Source: Bettongia penicillata ogilbyi (taxonomy: Eukaryota; Chordata; Mammalia; Diprotodontia; Potoroidae). From it: a stretch of DNA of 64,000 nt. Below, piece after piece: positions 46,770-57,299 of the stretch. The translations under genes were made by a program, and so were the position numbers. The notes beneath the pieces were generated by a model. It had not been told where the DNA came from. It did not search any database and worked only from the letters and a program-made list of their open reading frames with translations. Every line of letters begins with the position of its first letter. Within the stretch, counting starts at the first letter, position 1. The stretch is taken from the NCBI GenBank assembly GCA_023548195.1, contig JAJHZJ010000028.1:2553001-2617000 (forward strand), given 5' to 3'.

Positions 46770-47490
46770 GTAATGTTACAACCCTAGTAGAGGCCCTCAT
46801 TTCCTCATGCCTTGAGCCCATGGACCATAGCATACCAGGTCCTGCTGTCCTCCACTATCTCTTGAAGTCTATCCACATTAATGTTCATTGTTTCTATGAT
46901 GCGATCTTTCCTTATCTTCTGCTGTCCCTTTTTCCTTTTGCCTTCAATCTTTCCCAACGTCAGAGTCTTTTCCAGTGAGTCCTATCTTCTCATTATATGG
47001 CCAAAATATTAAAGCTTCAGTTTCAGTATTTGAGTTTTCAGTGAATAGCCTGAATTAATTTCTTTAAGTATTGACTGATTGGATTTCCATGCTGTCCAAG
47101 GGACTTTCAAAAGTCTTCTGCAGCACCACAATTCAAAAGCACTGATTCTGTGATACTCAGCTTTTCTTATAGTCCAACTCTTAAAGCCATACATTGCTGC
47201 TGGAAAAAAACATAGAACAGATCTTTGTAAACAAGGTGATGTCTGTGCTTTTTGGTATGCTGTCCAGATTTGCCATAGTTTTTCTTCCAAGGAGCAAGTG
47301 TCTTTTAGTTTCATGACTATGGTTACCATCTATAGTGATTTTTGAACCCAAGAATATAAAATCGGATGCTGTTTCCATTTCTTCTCCTTCTATTTGCCAG
47401 GAAGTGACAATCTTAGTTATTTTGATGTTAAACTTTAAGCCAACTTTTATATTCTCCTCTTTTACCCTCATCAAGATGCTTCTTGATTCC
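46770..47490 (-). mobile_element. BovB (RTE-type) LINE relic
   Basis: The reverse strand encodes recognisable BovB reverse-transcriptase C-terminal blocks: TSWQIEGEEMETASDFIFLG, SKITIDGNHSHETKRHLLLG, FELWCCRRLLKVPWTAWKSN and QSILKEINSGYSL. They are split between frames and broken by stops. BovB occurs patchily across vertebrates through horizontal transfer and is known in marsupials. This copy is 5'-truncated and dead. Confidence 0.85.
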
Positions 47491-48230
47491 TCTTCATTTT
47501 CTGCCTGGACTATTGCAGTAGCCTACTAATTGATCTGTCTGCCACAAGTCTCTCCCCACCCCAGCCCATTCAACTGACAAAATGTTTTTCCTAAAGCATG
47601 TCATCCCCTGTACTCAATAACTCCAGTGTTTCCCTATAGCCTCCAAGATGAAATATAAAATTCTCTGGCCTTCAAAATCCTTTATAATCTAGTCCCTCCC
47701 CTACTTTTCCAGTCTTCTTGTAGTTAACCCCCTTCCCCCCAATACTTTTCAGTCCAGTGATGCTGACCTAGCTGTTCTTTAAATAAGATACTCTTATCTC
47801 TCAGCTCCAGGTATTATTTCTGACTGTCCTCCATGCCTGGGAATGCTCTCCCTCCTCATCTCTCCCTACTGCTTTCCCTAGCTTCCTCCAAATCCCATCT
47901 AAAATCCCACCGGCTACAGAAAACCTTTTCCAACCTCTTTTCATTCTCTCTGTTGATTACTTCCTATTTATCTTGAATGTAACTTGTTTATATATTCTTT
48001 TCATTTTTGTCCCCTCATTAGACTGAGAGCTCTTGGAGAGCAGGGACTGTCTTTTGCTTTTCTTTGTATTCCCAGCTCTTACCATAGTACCTGGTACATA
48101 GTGTGTGTATGTGTTTGTCCTTCGTTGCTGAAGAAGACCCTGCCATCAGAGAAATAATGACATGACTTGCACTTGACTTTGTTTTGAGTGAGGGAGGGCT
48201 GTTGGTACATAGTAACTGCTTAATAAAATG
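47490..48230 (+). repeat. L2 LINE 3' end, split by a SINE
   Basis: The plus-strand L2 3' region starts CCTGGACTATTGCAGTAGCC. It runs through GAGCTCTTGGAGAGCAGGGA and GTATTCCCAGCTCTTACCAT to the tail TAACTGCTTAATAAAATGCT at about 48,215. It is interrupted at 48,103 by a SINE. Confidence 0.75.
48103..48202 (+). mobile_element. short SINE inserted in the L2 tail
   Basis: A 100-bp insert (TTTGTCCTTCGTTGCTGAAG, TAATGACATGACTTGCACTT, TTTGAGTGAGGGAGGGCTGT) is flanked by the perfect 11-bp duplication TGGTACATAGT at 48092-48102 and 48203-48213. It resembles an RTE-mobilised SINE family common in marsupials; the family name is tentative and the copy is truncated. Confidence 0.7.
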
Positions 48231-48900
48231 CTTATTGACAGAATGACTAAAGAAAAGTTGGGGTTTCTGGAAGAAATGGTACCAGACCCCGTAGCCAGTG
48301 GTGGAAAGGGGGAAAAAAAATCTCTTTTCCTCCCTACACCCCTTAACAACCTCTGTAAGAGGAGAATGGGGAAAGGTAAAGAATGACCTCAAGACCCAGT
48401 CTTTTCTAGCATAACTGACTGACTTCTCAACTATCAGAATTACTCTCTAGAGTAAGGATAGCATTTTTTTTAATAGGCCCAAGTAAAATGGTCAATCCTT
48501 TCAACCAATCACAAGAAGATGCCTGTATGGTCTTTGTTTCCTTCATCCAATGAATGATACTTTATAATCCCAGTGAATTGATTGAGAAGCTTTTTATACT
48601 TTGTTATTCTATGTTAAGAAAATTTCTTAGTGTTTTTTTTTATATACATACACATTAGGTTTTGTTAATGCATAGACAACATAACATAGAGGACAGAATT
48701 TCAGCATCAGAGCTGTAAGAGCTGAGTTCAAGTCTTAACTCTCATATATGCTAGGACCATAGGAAAGTCACTTAAGCTCTCAATGTACTCAACAACTCTA
48801 TTAGACTACAAATTGTAGGTCATTTTCCAGCATAGTTCATTTGAGAGACTCTCTGTACTCTCTGTATTCACCAGAAAAAAGGTTGATATGACCAAAATCT
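48230..48900 (+). repeat. unassigned stretch, then MIR-type SINE
   Basis: From 48,230 to 48,670 nothing is recognised. About 48,670-48,860 resembles a MIR (AACATAGAGGACAGAATTTC, GAGTTCAAGTCTTAACTCTC, GACCATAGGAAAGTCACTTA). Confidence 0.5.
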
Positions 48901-49464
48901 GTCATTACAATTAGCCAAAGTTTGTCTATGATTCAATGTTGTTTTCATTTGCATCAGTGTTGTTACTATACTATTGTTATGGTTCTATTTACTTGCTCTA
49001 GATTAATTCATGGAAGTTTTAACCATGTTTCTCTGAAGTCCTCATATTTCTTATTTCTTATACCAAATGCAGTTCAGTAATCTCTCAATGCCCCTAGTCA
49101 ACTCTCTAAGAGTATAAGTTGGGGAGAAAGTGGCAACCTACATTGATAGTTTTCTCACCTAGCAGTTTTCCACACAAAATGAAATCACAGATCTAGTCTC
49201 TATTTCTACAGTGTAATATTATTCCATTATATAACACAGTTTGTTCAGCCATTCTCCAGTTAGTGGGTATTCAATTTGTTTCCAATTTTTTGTTTCAAAA
49301 AAAGTGCTGCTATGAATACTTTGACATATGTGGAATCTTTCTTTCTGCCTTTAACTCTTCAGAGTATATGCCTCATATAAGGTTTCACAAGTCAAGAAAT
49401 TTGAATAATTTAATGACTTTTATTACATAAATCTGAATTGTTTTCCAGAATAGAACAATTTCTT

Positions 49465-50463
49465 TTTCCCTCAAATTTATTCATTTATTTATTTTCAATT
49501 TTCAACAATCACTTCCAGAAATTTTAAATTTTGTCCCCCTCCCTCCCCAAAAGAGCATGCAATCTTATATGGGCTCTACACATACATTCTTATTAAACAC
49601 ATTTTTCACATTAGTCATGTGGCATAGAAGAATTAAAAATGAATGAGAGAAACCATGAGAAAAACAAAAAAAAACAAACATAAAAAAAGAGAAAATAGTC
49701 TGCTTCATTTTGTGTTCTGACCCCATAGTTCTTTTTCTGGATGTGGATGACATTTTCTGTCATGACACCTTTGGAAATGTTTTAGGTCCTTGCATTGCTG
49801 TAAAGGGCTAAGTCTATCAAAAACAGTCCCAGCACACGGTTGCTTTTACTGTGTATAATATTTTTTCTGGTTTTGCTCACTTCACTTAGCATCAGTTCAT
49901 ATAAGTTTTTACAGGTTTTTCTAAGTCTGTCTGTTCATAATCTCTTGTAGCACAACAGTATTCTATTATATACCACAACATATTCAGGCATTCTCCAACT
50001 GATGGACATCCCCTCGATTTCCAATTCTTGGCTAACAAAAAAAAAGGTTCTAGAAATATTTTTGTACATGTGGGTCCTTTTTCCATTTTTATGAGCTCTT
50101 TGGGATATAGCCCTAGAAGTAATATTGCTGGGTTAAAGGTTATGCACATTTTTGTAGCCCTTTGAGCATAGTTCCAAATTGCTCTCTAAGAATGACTGGA
50201 TCAGCTCACAACTCCACCAAAAATGTATTAGTGTTCCAACTTTACCACATCTTCTCCAACACTTATCATCCACCTGTTTTGTCATGTTAGCCAATCTGAT
50301 GGGTGTGATGTGGTACCTCAGAGCTGTTTTGATTTGCATCTCTCTAATCAATAGTGATTTAAGGCATTTTTTTATATGAGTATAGATAGCTTTCATTTCT
50401 TCCTCTGAAAACTGCCTGTTCATATCCTTTGACCATTTATCAATTGGGAAATGACTAGTACAT
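49465..50463 (-). mobile_element. 5'-truncated L1 with target-site duplication
   Basis: A 999-bp L1 3' end holding the ORF2 C-terminus with stops or frameshifts (MQIKTALRYHITPIRLANMT, DDKCWRRCGKVGTLIHFWWS, MEKGPTCTKIF) and the 3' UTR. It is flanked by the perfect 16-bp duplication AATAGAACAATTTCTT at 49449-49464 and 50464-50479. Confidence 0.88.
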
Positions 50464-50724
50464 AATAGAACAATTTCTTGCACCAACAGAATATATGTGT
50501 TCCTATATTTCTCTATGCCTTGCAATGTTGAGTATTATCATCTTTTAACATCTTTTCCATTTTATGGCATATATAGCAAAAATTCAAGAGTTGTGACTTG
50601 TATTTCTCTTATTAGTGCTGTGGAACAATTTTTCATATGATTGTTAATAATTTGCAATTTTAGAAAAATCATTCATGTCCTTTGAGGAATGAGTCTGCGT
50701 TTTTTATATATTTATATCAATTCA

Positions 50725-52755
50725 AATATTTATAATCAATTCTAAGTAAAGCTTAGAGAGATGCAGAATTTCTGGTTCAGTAAGAAGGCAGATAAAATTC
50801 AGTTATATGCTGATAGTAACAATCCAAAGTGTTTTTATGATTCCCTGAAAGCTATTTATGGATTGAAAACCTATCGTGCATCACAACAACTCAGTGCTGA
50901 TGGAGTCACATTGATTAGTGATAAGACATGATTCCAGAGAGATGGGCTGAACACTTCCATAGTGTTCTCAATAGACTATCACCAATCAATGCTGAGGCCA
51001 CTGACTGTTTACCTCAGGTTGAAGTCAATCCCTCCTTAGCTGAACTTCCCAAATGAAGAAGAGGTTTTGAAGGCCGTTAGGCTCCTTTCAAGTGGCAAAG
51101 CACCTAGTGCTGATTCTATTCCAGCTGAGATTTACGTCATTGCTCATACAAAAGCTGGCTTAAATTTTCCAAGTTATATGGCAAAAGGAGTTCAAGGATG
51201 CCTCCACTGTCCATCTCTCTAAAGGTAAAGGGGATAGATTGTCCAGCGACAATGATAGGGGAGGGTCTCTCTCTTAGTCATTACTGACAAAATTCTTGCT
51301 AAAGTCCTCATTATATACTCAAGAGCCAGTGTGTCTTCAGAAAGGACTGAGGAACAGTCAATATGGTATTTGCTGCCCAACAACTCCAGGAGAAATTCCA
51401 GGAGCAGAACAGAGGTCTGTACACAATGTTTGGAGATCTCACCAAGGCCTTTGACATTGTTAGTCATGAGGGCTTACGGAAAATTATGTCAAAATTTGGT
51501 TGCCCAGAGAAGTTCATCATATTGTACATCAATTCCATGATGACGTTTGCCTGGATTCTGAATAGTGGACAATGCTCTCATGCCTTTCTAGTCACCAATG
51601 GAGTGAAACAGGTTGTGTGCTTGCTCCCACACTTTTTAGCATGATGTTTTCAGCCATGCTGTCAAATACTTTCAGTGAGGATGAACACGGCATCACCATA
51701 CTGATGGCAAATTCTTCAATTTGAACAGGTTACAAGCTAAGACCAAAGTAGAGAGAGTGGTGGTGCATAATTTTCTGTATGTAGATGATTATGCATTCAT
51801 TGCAGCCTCTGAAGCTGAGATGCAATAAAGTATGGATCAATTCTCTGCTACCTATGCTAATTTTGACCTAATAATTAATACCAAGAAAACACAGGTGCTT
51901 CAGTGGAACTATTGGTTACAATAAATGGAAAAGTTTTGAATGCTGTGTGGATAAATTTACTTATCTTGGGGTAGTGTATTTTCCAGGGATGTACATATTC
52001 ACAATGAGGTTGACGCATCGCATTGCCAGAGCTAACTCAGTGTTTGGGAGGCTCTGAAGAAAAGTTTGGGAGAGAAGAAATATTAGACTGACTACCAAAC
52101 TGAAGGTCTACAAAGCCACTGTGCTGGCCCCATTGTTGTATACCTGTGAAACATGGACAGTCTACCAACACCATGCCAAGAAACTGAATAGCTTCCATTT
52201 GAACTGTCTTAGGAAGATTCTGAGGATCACCTGGCAGAAGAAGGTACCAGACACTGAAGTCCTTGCTCAAGCTGAACTACTCAGCATTCAAACTATGCTT
52301 CAGAGAGCACAACTCTGATGGGCTGGCCATGTTGTTCAAATGCAAAATGTACACTTGCCAAAAAAGACTATTTTGTGGAGAACTCACATGGGGCAGGCGA
52401 TCACATGGTGGTCCGAAGAAGCGATACAAGGACACTCTCAAGGTCTTTCTAAAGAACTTGGATTGATTGTGCGACATGGGAGACACTAGCACAGGCTTGC
52501 TCAGCATGATGTGCCCACATAAGAAAGGGTACTGTGTTCTATGAGCAAAGCAGAATTGAGACTATACAAAGTAAACATAGGATGCGCAAATGTGGAATAT
52601 CCACCCCAAATATTCGCACAGATTATCTGTGGCCAACCTGTGGTAGAGCATTCCAAGCTCATATTGGTGTGATCAGCCACAGTCGGACACACTGAAATTT
52701 CATTTTATCATGGTGATATCATTTTGGTCCTCTTGGAGAACTAAGGACAATAACC
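50725..52755 (+). mobile_element. RTE LINE, about 2 kb, dead
   Basis: A plus-strand RTE copy covers much of the reverse transcriptase. Visible blocks are SSGKAPSADSIPAEIY (about 51,090), FGDLTKAFDIVSHEGLRKIM (51,428-51,487), a palm-like VDDYAFIAASEAEM (about 51,782), [19 protein letters not shown] (about 52,135) and CELTWGRRSHGGPKKRYKD-like sequence (about 52,380). Several stops and frameshifts break it. The 3' end has the RTE tail (TTTTATCATGGTGATATCAT, GGACAATAACCATCAA). A possible 9-bp duplication ATCAATTCA lies at 50716-50724 and 52756-52764. Confidence 0.82.
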
Positions 52756-53024
52756 ATCAATTCATTCCATTATCTATATTTTTATATCATACTTCTGTCA
52801 CATATATGATACAAAGGTTTTCTCCCACAAGTTTATCCTTTTCTATTTTACCTTTTATCACCTTGATCCCTTTTTTGATTTAGCATCCTACACCCCAACC
52901 CCTGTACCAGCCATAGGTATAAAAGATCTCATCTTCTGTTCTCTAATATTTTCTTGATGTGACCTTTTATATTTAGGTCACATATCCATTGGGAATTTAT
53001 CTTGGCAAATGGCATACAATTAGG

Positions 53025-54180
53025 TGTCTAGGTGGCCCTATGGAAAGAGTATTCAACTTGGAATCAGGAAGACCTGGATTCAAATCCATTCAACCACTTA
53101 TTAGCAGTATTATTGCGGTTTCATGGTGTATTATAGGGATCATCTCAAAAGAATTCAGACTCAGACCATCTCCAATATAAGCAAAGGTAATTTATTGAGG
53201 ATTACACTCTCCAACAGGCTGAGTTTCAAGAGGAACCAGCAACTTCATTAAGATAAGACAGGCAATTTTATAGTGCAATGATGCTGATTACACAACAGAA
53301 ATTATGAATATTAAAGAGGCAGGAGATGCTTGTCAAAAGATTAGTAATAGGGGAGCCTGGGTGAAACTATGCAAGCGAATACCCACAATACATACAGAAA
53401 AACTCATTGGGAGGGGCATGTATGTATGATCATGATATTATAATAAGCCTCTCTATATTATAAGCTCACCTAAAGGACAACTTTTGCTATTACTGCACAG
53501 ATACCGACTTAAGGAAAATCCCTTCTATTGTTTTGGGGTCCACATCCTTCTCGGGCATCCTGGTGGTGCTGCTTTCTGATTGGCTGGCTATTGTGATCTT
53601 ATCTGAGATTAGATGAATGTAAGTTGTGGTTGAGTGAATGAACACACCTGCTGTTTCTGTCACAAATATGAGAAATGGGTCTGGGGACAGTGGCTAGCTA
53701 GAGGCAGTGGCTGAGATTTCAACACATAGATATACCTGCTGTTCTAGTGAGGCATATATGAGGAAGTTAGGATATTGAGTTGTGGAGGGATTGACGAGGG
53801 CAGTGGCTAAGGGCAGTGGCTGTATTGGGTCTGGGAACACTGGCTAGCTAGGGGCAGTAGGCCTGCTGTTCAGTATGACCTATAATTGAGTCTGGGGGCA
53901 GTGGTATGATTAAAGCCAGTGGTTAATCATGATATGCCTGCTGTTCAGTGAGGTCCATAAGGAAGTTAGAATATTAGGGCTAGGAGCAGCTTTATTAGGA
54001 TTCTATCAGTATGACCTTGTGCAAGTCCCTTAATCTTTCTTTGCCTCAGTTGTCTTATCTGGAATAATAGTAATGCCTACCTCCCAGCATTGTCATGAAA
54101 ATCAAGTAAGATATTATTTGTGCTTAGCACAGTACTTGGCACATAGTAAGTACTACATAAATATTAGCTATTATTATCAA
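53025..54180 (+). repeat. MIR-type SINE split by a solo LTR
   Basis: The head is at 53,025-53,106 (GTGTCTAGGTGGCCCTATGG, CAGGAAGACCTGGATTCAAA). The other half is at 54,013-54,180 (GACCTTGTGCAAGTCCCTTA, GTTGTCTTATCTGGAATAAT, GGCACATAGTAAGTACTACA). The two halves join exactly where the LTR sits. Confidence 0.75.
53111..54008 (-). mobile_element. probable solo LTR of an endogenous retrovirus
   Basis: An 898-bp insert is flanked by the 4-bp duplication GTAT (53107-53110 and 54009-54012). Its outer end on the plus strand is TATCA, fitting a CA end; the other end is TA where TG is expected. In reverse orientation it has AATAAA (53196-53191) followed by about 80 bp resembling R-U5. The U3-like part (about 53,640-53,990) contains four imperfect repeats beginning CCTGCTGTT. 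There are no internal genes, so it is a recombined solo LTR. A non-LTR origin is not excluded. Confidence 0.55.
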
Positions 54181-55000
54181 GATGCTAGTCTAGGCCTTAT
54201 TTTTGCCAAATGGCTTTCCAGTCTCCAAAACAATTCGTCTTGAATAATAGGGTCCAGAAATGATAGTATTGATTAAATTTCTGTTCTCAAAGCTAGAGTT
54301 GGAACATGCAGAAAGGAAAAAAGCACTAGGAGCATGAGGGAGCAGCACAGTGGTTCTGGATCAGAGCTAGGTAAAGTGATCTTTCCAGATCTTAGGCATA
54401 TGAATATCAACCTCACAATGGATATGTACAGGTTTGGAGCAATTCTATAAGTGCTGGTCATCTCCAATGTGAAGGTTTCCTTTACCACCAACCAACACTT
54501 TACCATAGGACCCAGGACCTCCAAATTTCTCAAAGCCAAAAGGAAATTTCCAAGCCTGGATATGTCCACTTCAAGATTTACACTCATGCATTTGCCTAAG
54601 ATCAAGAAAGAGCAGACACAAAATATACAATCTAAAATATACAACTTACATAGGTTGTCAGTTTCTCATGACTGACTAGGGGTCATGGTAGGGGACAGGA
54701 CAAATCTCTTCTTCCTTATTTCTCCTGGAAAATAGTTAGAAATAGTCCTGAAATGGTTCAGTCAACCAACCAATCGATGAGCATTTATTAAATATTTATT
54801 ATATTCCAGCCACTATACTAAGTGCTAAGGATACAAAGAAGTTCACATTCTAATGGGAGAAACAACATGGAAAAAGCAATGAACATACAAGATATATACA
54901 ATTGTAATGAGGGGTTTACAGAGTGCCTCAGATTGTATTTTCACATGGAAGATGCTAAATATAAGATGAAGTCTATCCCTTGATAAGATATAAAATGCTT
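54181..55000. other. unassigned stretch, then L2 3' fragment
   Basis: From 54,181 to 54,760 I recognise nothing certain; an open frame around 54,451-54,675 could be an old retrocopy but matches no family I know. About 54,765-55,000 is a reverse L2 3' end (GAGCATTTATTAAATATTTA, TTCACATTCTAATGGGAGAA). Confidence 0.35.
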
Positions 55001-55670
55001 GTTGCCCCACAGATGACACTTTGTTCTGGCACTGACTAGTCTTACTTTTTGGAACTATCCTGGAACAATCAATTTTTGAGAGACTATGAGAAGACCAATA
55101 CATTAGTACACTATTGGCCGAGTGGTAGGGGTAGTCTGAAACGGATGATTAAGGAAGAAGAAGAATTATAGTTCATCTACTTCTCATAGCCACTCTACCA
55201 AAGACCAAGGAAGAGTACCAAACCAAGAGATGACTGGGAAATTCAAGAAGAAACTACAGTAGGTGGTTTTTTTCCCCCAGTTCAGATAGGCAGAAGGAAA
55301 AAAAAAAACAGGTGTATGGGCACTAGGTAAGGGGGTTAGCCTGGAAACTCTGTTTAAAAGCCTTCTAGACCTACCATAGGTTTGAACCAGACGCTAGCCT
55401 GTAATTCTGTCACTCTGACCCTGAAAAGTCTTTCAACTTGTGGATAAGGAATGGATCCAACAACTGTCTACTGGAGCTTGGACCAGAGGCAAGGCTGAAG
55501 CAGTATTGTCCCAGACCCAGACAAGGATCAAGAGTAAGCAAAACTAAGACTGGGAGAGTAGCAGTTAAATTGCTTAGGGAGGGGATGAAAAGGCAGGTAG
55601 ATTCGGGAAGGGATTAGTAAGCCTCCACTTTCAAAAGGTGGGTCATAAAGGTGTTTGAAAAGAAAAGAGA
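55001..55670 (+). repeat. unassigned stretch with L1 5'-UTR-like sequence
   Basis: About 55,330-55,560 resembles an L1 5' UTR (TTTGAACCAGACGCTAGCCT, AATTCTGTCACTCTGACCCT, GTCCCAGACCCAGACAAGGA), similar to 14,960-15,215. The rest is unassigned. Confidence 0.3.
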
Positions 55671-55674
55671 GGAT

Positions 55675-56290
55675 ACAGTTGTCAGCTTTAGCAACCCTCA
55701 TTCCAATCCTTGCTGGTAGGGAAAGATCCATCACCCCAGAAGTTGCAATCATGAACCTCTTGCGACTTGTGATGAAAAAGAAAGAACTTGTTCCTTTGAT
55801 CACATTTGCGAGTATTGCTGGAATTGGAGAAGCCTAAATGTCCATATATTACCTTTTCAAAACTGATGTGATCATTAACAGACAGAAAAATCCAGAACCA
55901 TGGGAAATTGTGAATCCTTAGAAACCTCCAAAGCTTTTCACAATTAACCAAAAGAGGAAGCCTGTGGAAGAACTGCAGACTGTGAAACCACTGACCAAAT
56001 GAAGTCTTCAGCTAAAGCACACTCTATGAATCTAGTGGAAACATTTCTGCACAAATTACACTACTGAAACCAGTGTGCAGAAGTGTGTCTACTACATTGG
56101 TAGGGTCTTCCTACATTTTGGGGCTCTGAATGTGGAATTCCATTTTGTATAAAATGTATGTAGCTCATTAAAGTATTCATGAAGATTTTTTGCATTTATT
56201 TGTACTTATGTATTTTTGGAGGAAGGCAAATGTATAATAAATGAATGACTTGTAAAATAAATTGTCTATTATAATAAAAAAAGAGAAAAG
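55675..56290 (+). pseudogene. C15orf48: processed pseudogene of C15orf48 (NMES1/MOCCI)
   Basis: The parent encodes a small NDUFA4-like mitochondrial protein associated with cytochrome c oxidase. The copy's reading frame is 55751-56002, 84 codons including the final TGA, equal to the 83-residue human protein as I recall it. It has no indel but two in-frame stops, TAA at codon 29 (55835-55837) and TAG at codon 57 (55919-55921). Matching blocks include KKKELVPLITF, the FKTDVI stretch, KNPEPWE and TINQKRKPVEELQ. The parent is spliced and this copy is contiguous. It has a 5' leader, a long 3' UTR with ATTAAA and AATAAA signals and a short A-rich end (about 56,272-56,290). Possible imperfect target duplications are AAAAGAGAGGAT near 55,662 and AAAAGAAAGGAT near 56,284. 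Confidence 0.82.
56026..56105 (+). ncRNA. miR-147 hairpin copy in the pseudogene 3' UTR
   Basis: In mammals the C15orf48 3' UTR carries the miR-147 (human MIR147B) hairpin. This copy keeps the 5p arm TGGAAACATTTCTGCACAAA (56036-56055) and a diverged 3p arm starting GTGTGCAGAAGTGTG (56073). The 3p seed differs from the human TGTGCGG at one base (TGTGCAG), and more changes lie in the middle of the arm. It came along with the retrocopy; whether it folds or is processed is unknown. Confidence 0.7.
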
Positions 56291-56354
56291 AAAGGATTGT
56301 TGTTCAGGCTTTTTTATTTCTGTCCTACTCTTCATTACCTCATTTGGGGTTTTT

Positions 56355-56550
56355 CTTAGCAAAGGTACTGGAGTGGTTTGCCATTTCCTTCATCTAGGTC
56401 ATTTTACAGAAGAGCAAACTGAAGCAAACAGGGTTAAGTGACTTGCCCAGGGTCACAAAGCTGGCAAGTAGCTGAGACCTGATTTGAACTCAGAGGAGGT
56501 GTTTTCCTGACTCCAGTCCCAGCATTCTATCCACCGAGCCACCTGGAATT
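56355..56550 (-). repeat. Mar1-like SINE
   Basis: Reverse-oriented tRNA-derived marsupial SINE: the head reads CCAGGTGGCTCGGTGGATAG at about 56,548, then TTTGTGACCCTGGGCAAGTC and GGAAATGGCAAACCACTCCA. Confidence 0.8.
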
Positions 56551-56669
56551 GATAAGAACCTGTAATTGGCTTTTGGAGAAGGGGAGAAAGGAAGGGCAGA
56601 GAGGGGCAGAGAGCTGAAGCAAATCTTATCCTGTTCACTAGTGCTGAGCACACTTATAAAGAGTGGAAT

Positions 56670-57050
56670 AGAAGACATGGAGAAAAAAACAAATAAGAAG
56701 ATGGGATGGAGAGAAATACACAATTAAAGTCCTATCTATAAATGGGATAAACTCACCCATAAAATGGAAGAATATAAAAGGATGGATTAGAAAGCAGAAT
56801 CTAAAAATATGATATTTCTAAGAAACACATTTCAAACAAAGATTCACATAGAGTTAAAATAAGCAGGACCAAATGTACAACATTCATAATGACTGCAGCA
56901 AATGTCAATTAAAAGATTACTACAAGGAAGTTGAACTTTGAATAGAAGGTAAGTTGCTTGAAAGCTAGGACTGTTTCATTTTTGCCTTTTGTTCTAAGTG
57001 CTTGCCATAGTATCTGACATGAGTAAATACTTATTGGTTGTTGGATGATC
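56670..57050 (+). repeat. L1 ORF2 fragment and L2 3' end
   Basis: 56,670-56,935 resembles decayed L1 ORF2 (GATAAACTCACCCATAAAAT, GAAAGCAGAATCTAAAAATA). 56,940-57,050 resembles an L2 3' end (AAGCTAGGACTGTTTCATTT, GAGTAAATACTTATTGGTTG). From 57,050 to 57,300 nothing is recognised. Confidence 0.45.
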
Positions 57051-57299
57051 AAGTTGCAAAACCATTATTGATTTCAGAAAATAGATAATAAAAAGTAGCT
57101 CCTTCATAACAGAGGAGACTACTAGCACTGAATATTGTAGATATTGTCAGAAGTGGTGACAATACTGGGTGTTTTTGCTTAATTATTTTCCCATGTTACA
57201 ATGTAGGATTCAATCAGGAAAGTAGGGAAAGGTGAATATTTCCAGAAATTACTGTGTTGTAAAAAACAAAAGGCAGCAATAAAATATTTTTAAAAATAC

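Larger units (their letters stand above)
48900..53020 (-). mobile_element. old L1 relic hosting two later insertions
   Basis: Reverse L1 sequence is seen in three pieces. They are about 48,900-49,464 (GTTTGTTCAGCCATTCTCCA), 50,480-50,724 (ACAATTTTTCATATGATTGT) and 52,756-53,020 (AAAGGTTTTCTCCCACAAGT, CACATATCCATTGGGAATTT). The order is that of one L1 read 3' to 5', so the L1 at 49,465 and the RTE at 50,725 probably landed in it. It is badly decayed. Confidence 0.55.

Noticed and set aside
55655..55837. A 60-codon frame as an intact small protein gene
   Set aside because: It is an upstream read-through joined to the first 28 codons of the C15orf48 retrocopy, ending at the first pseudogene stop.
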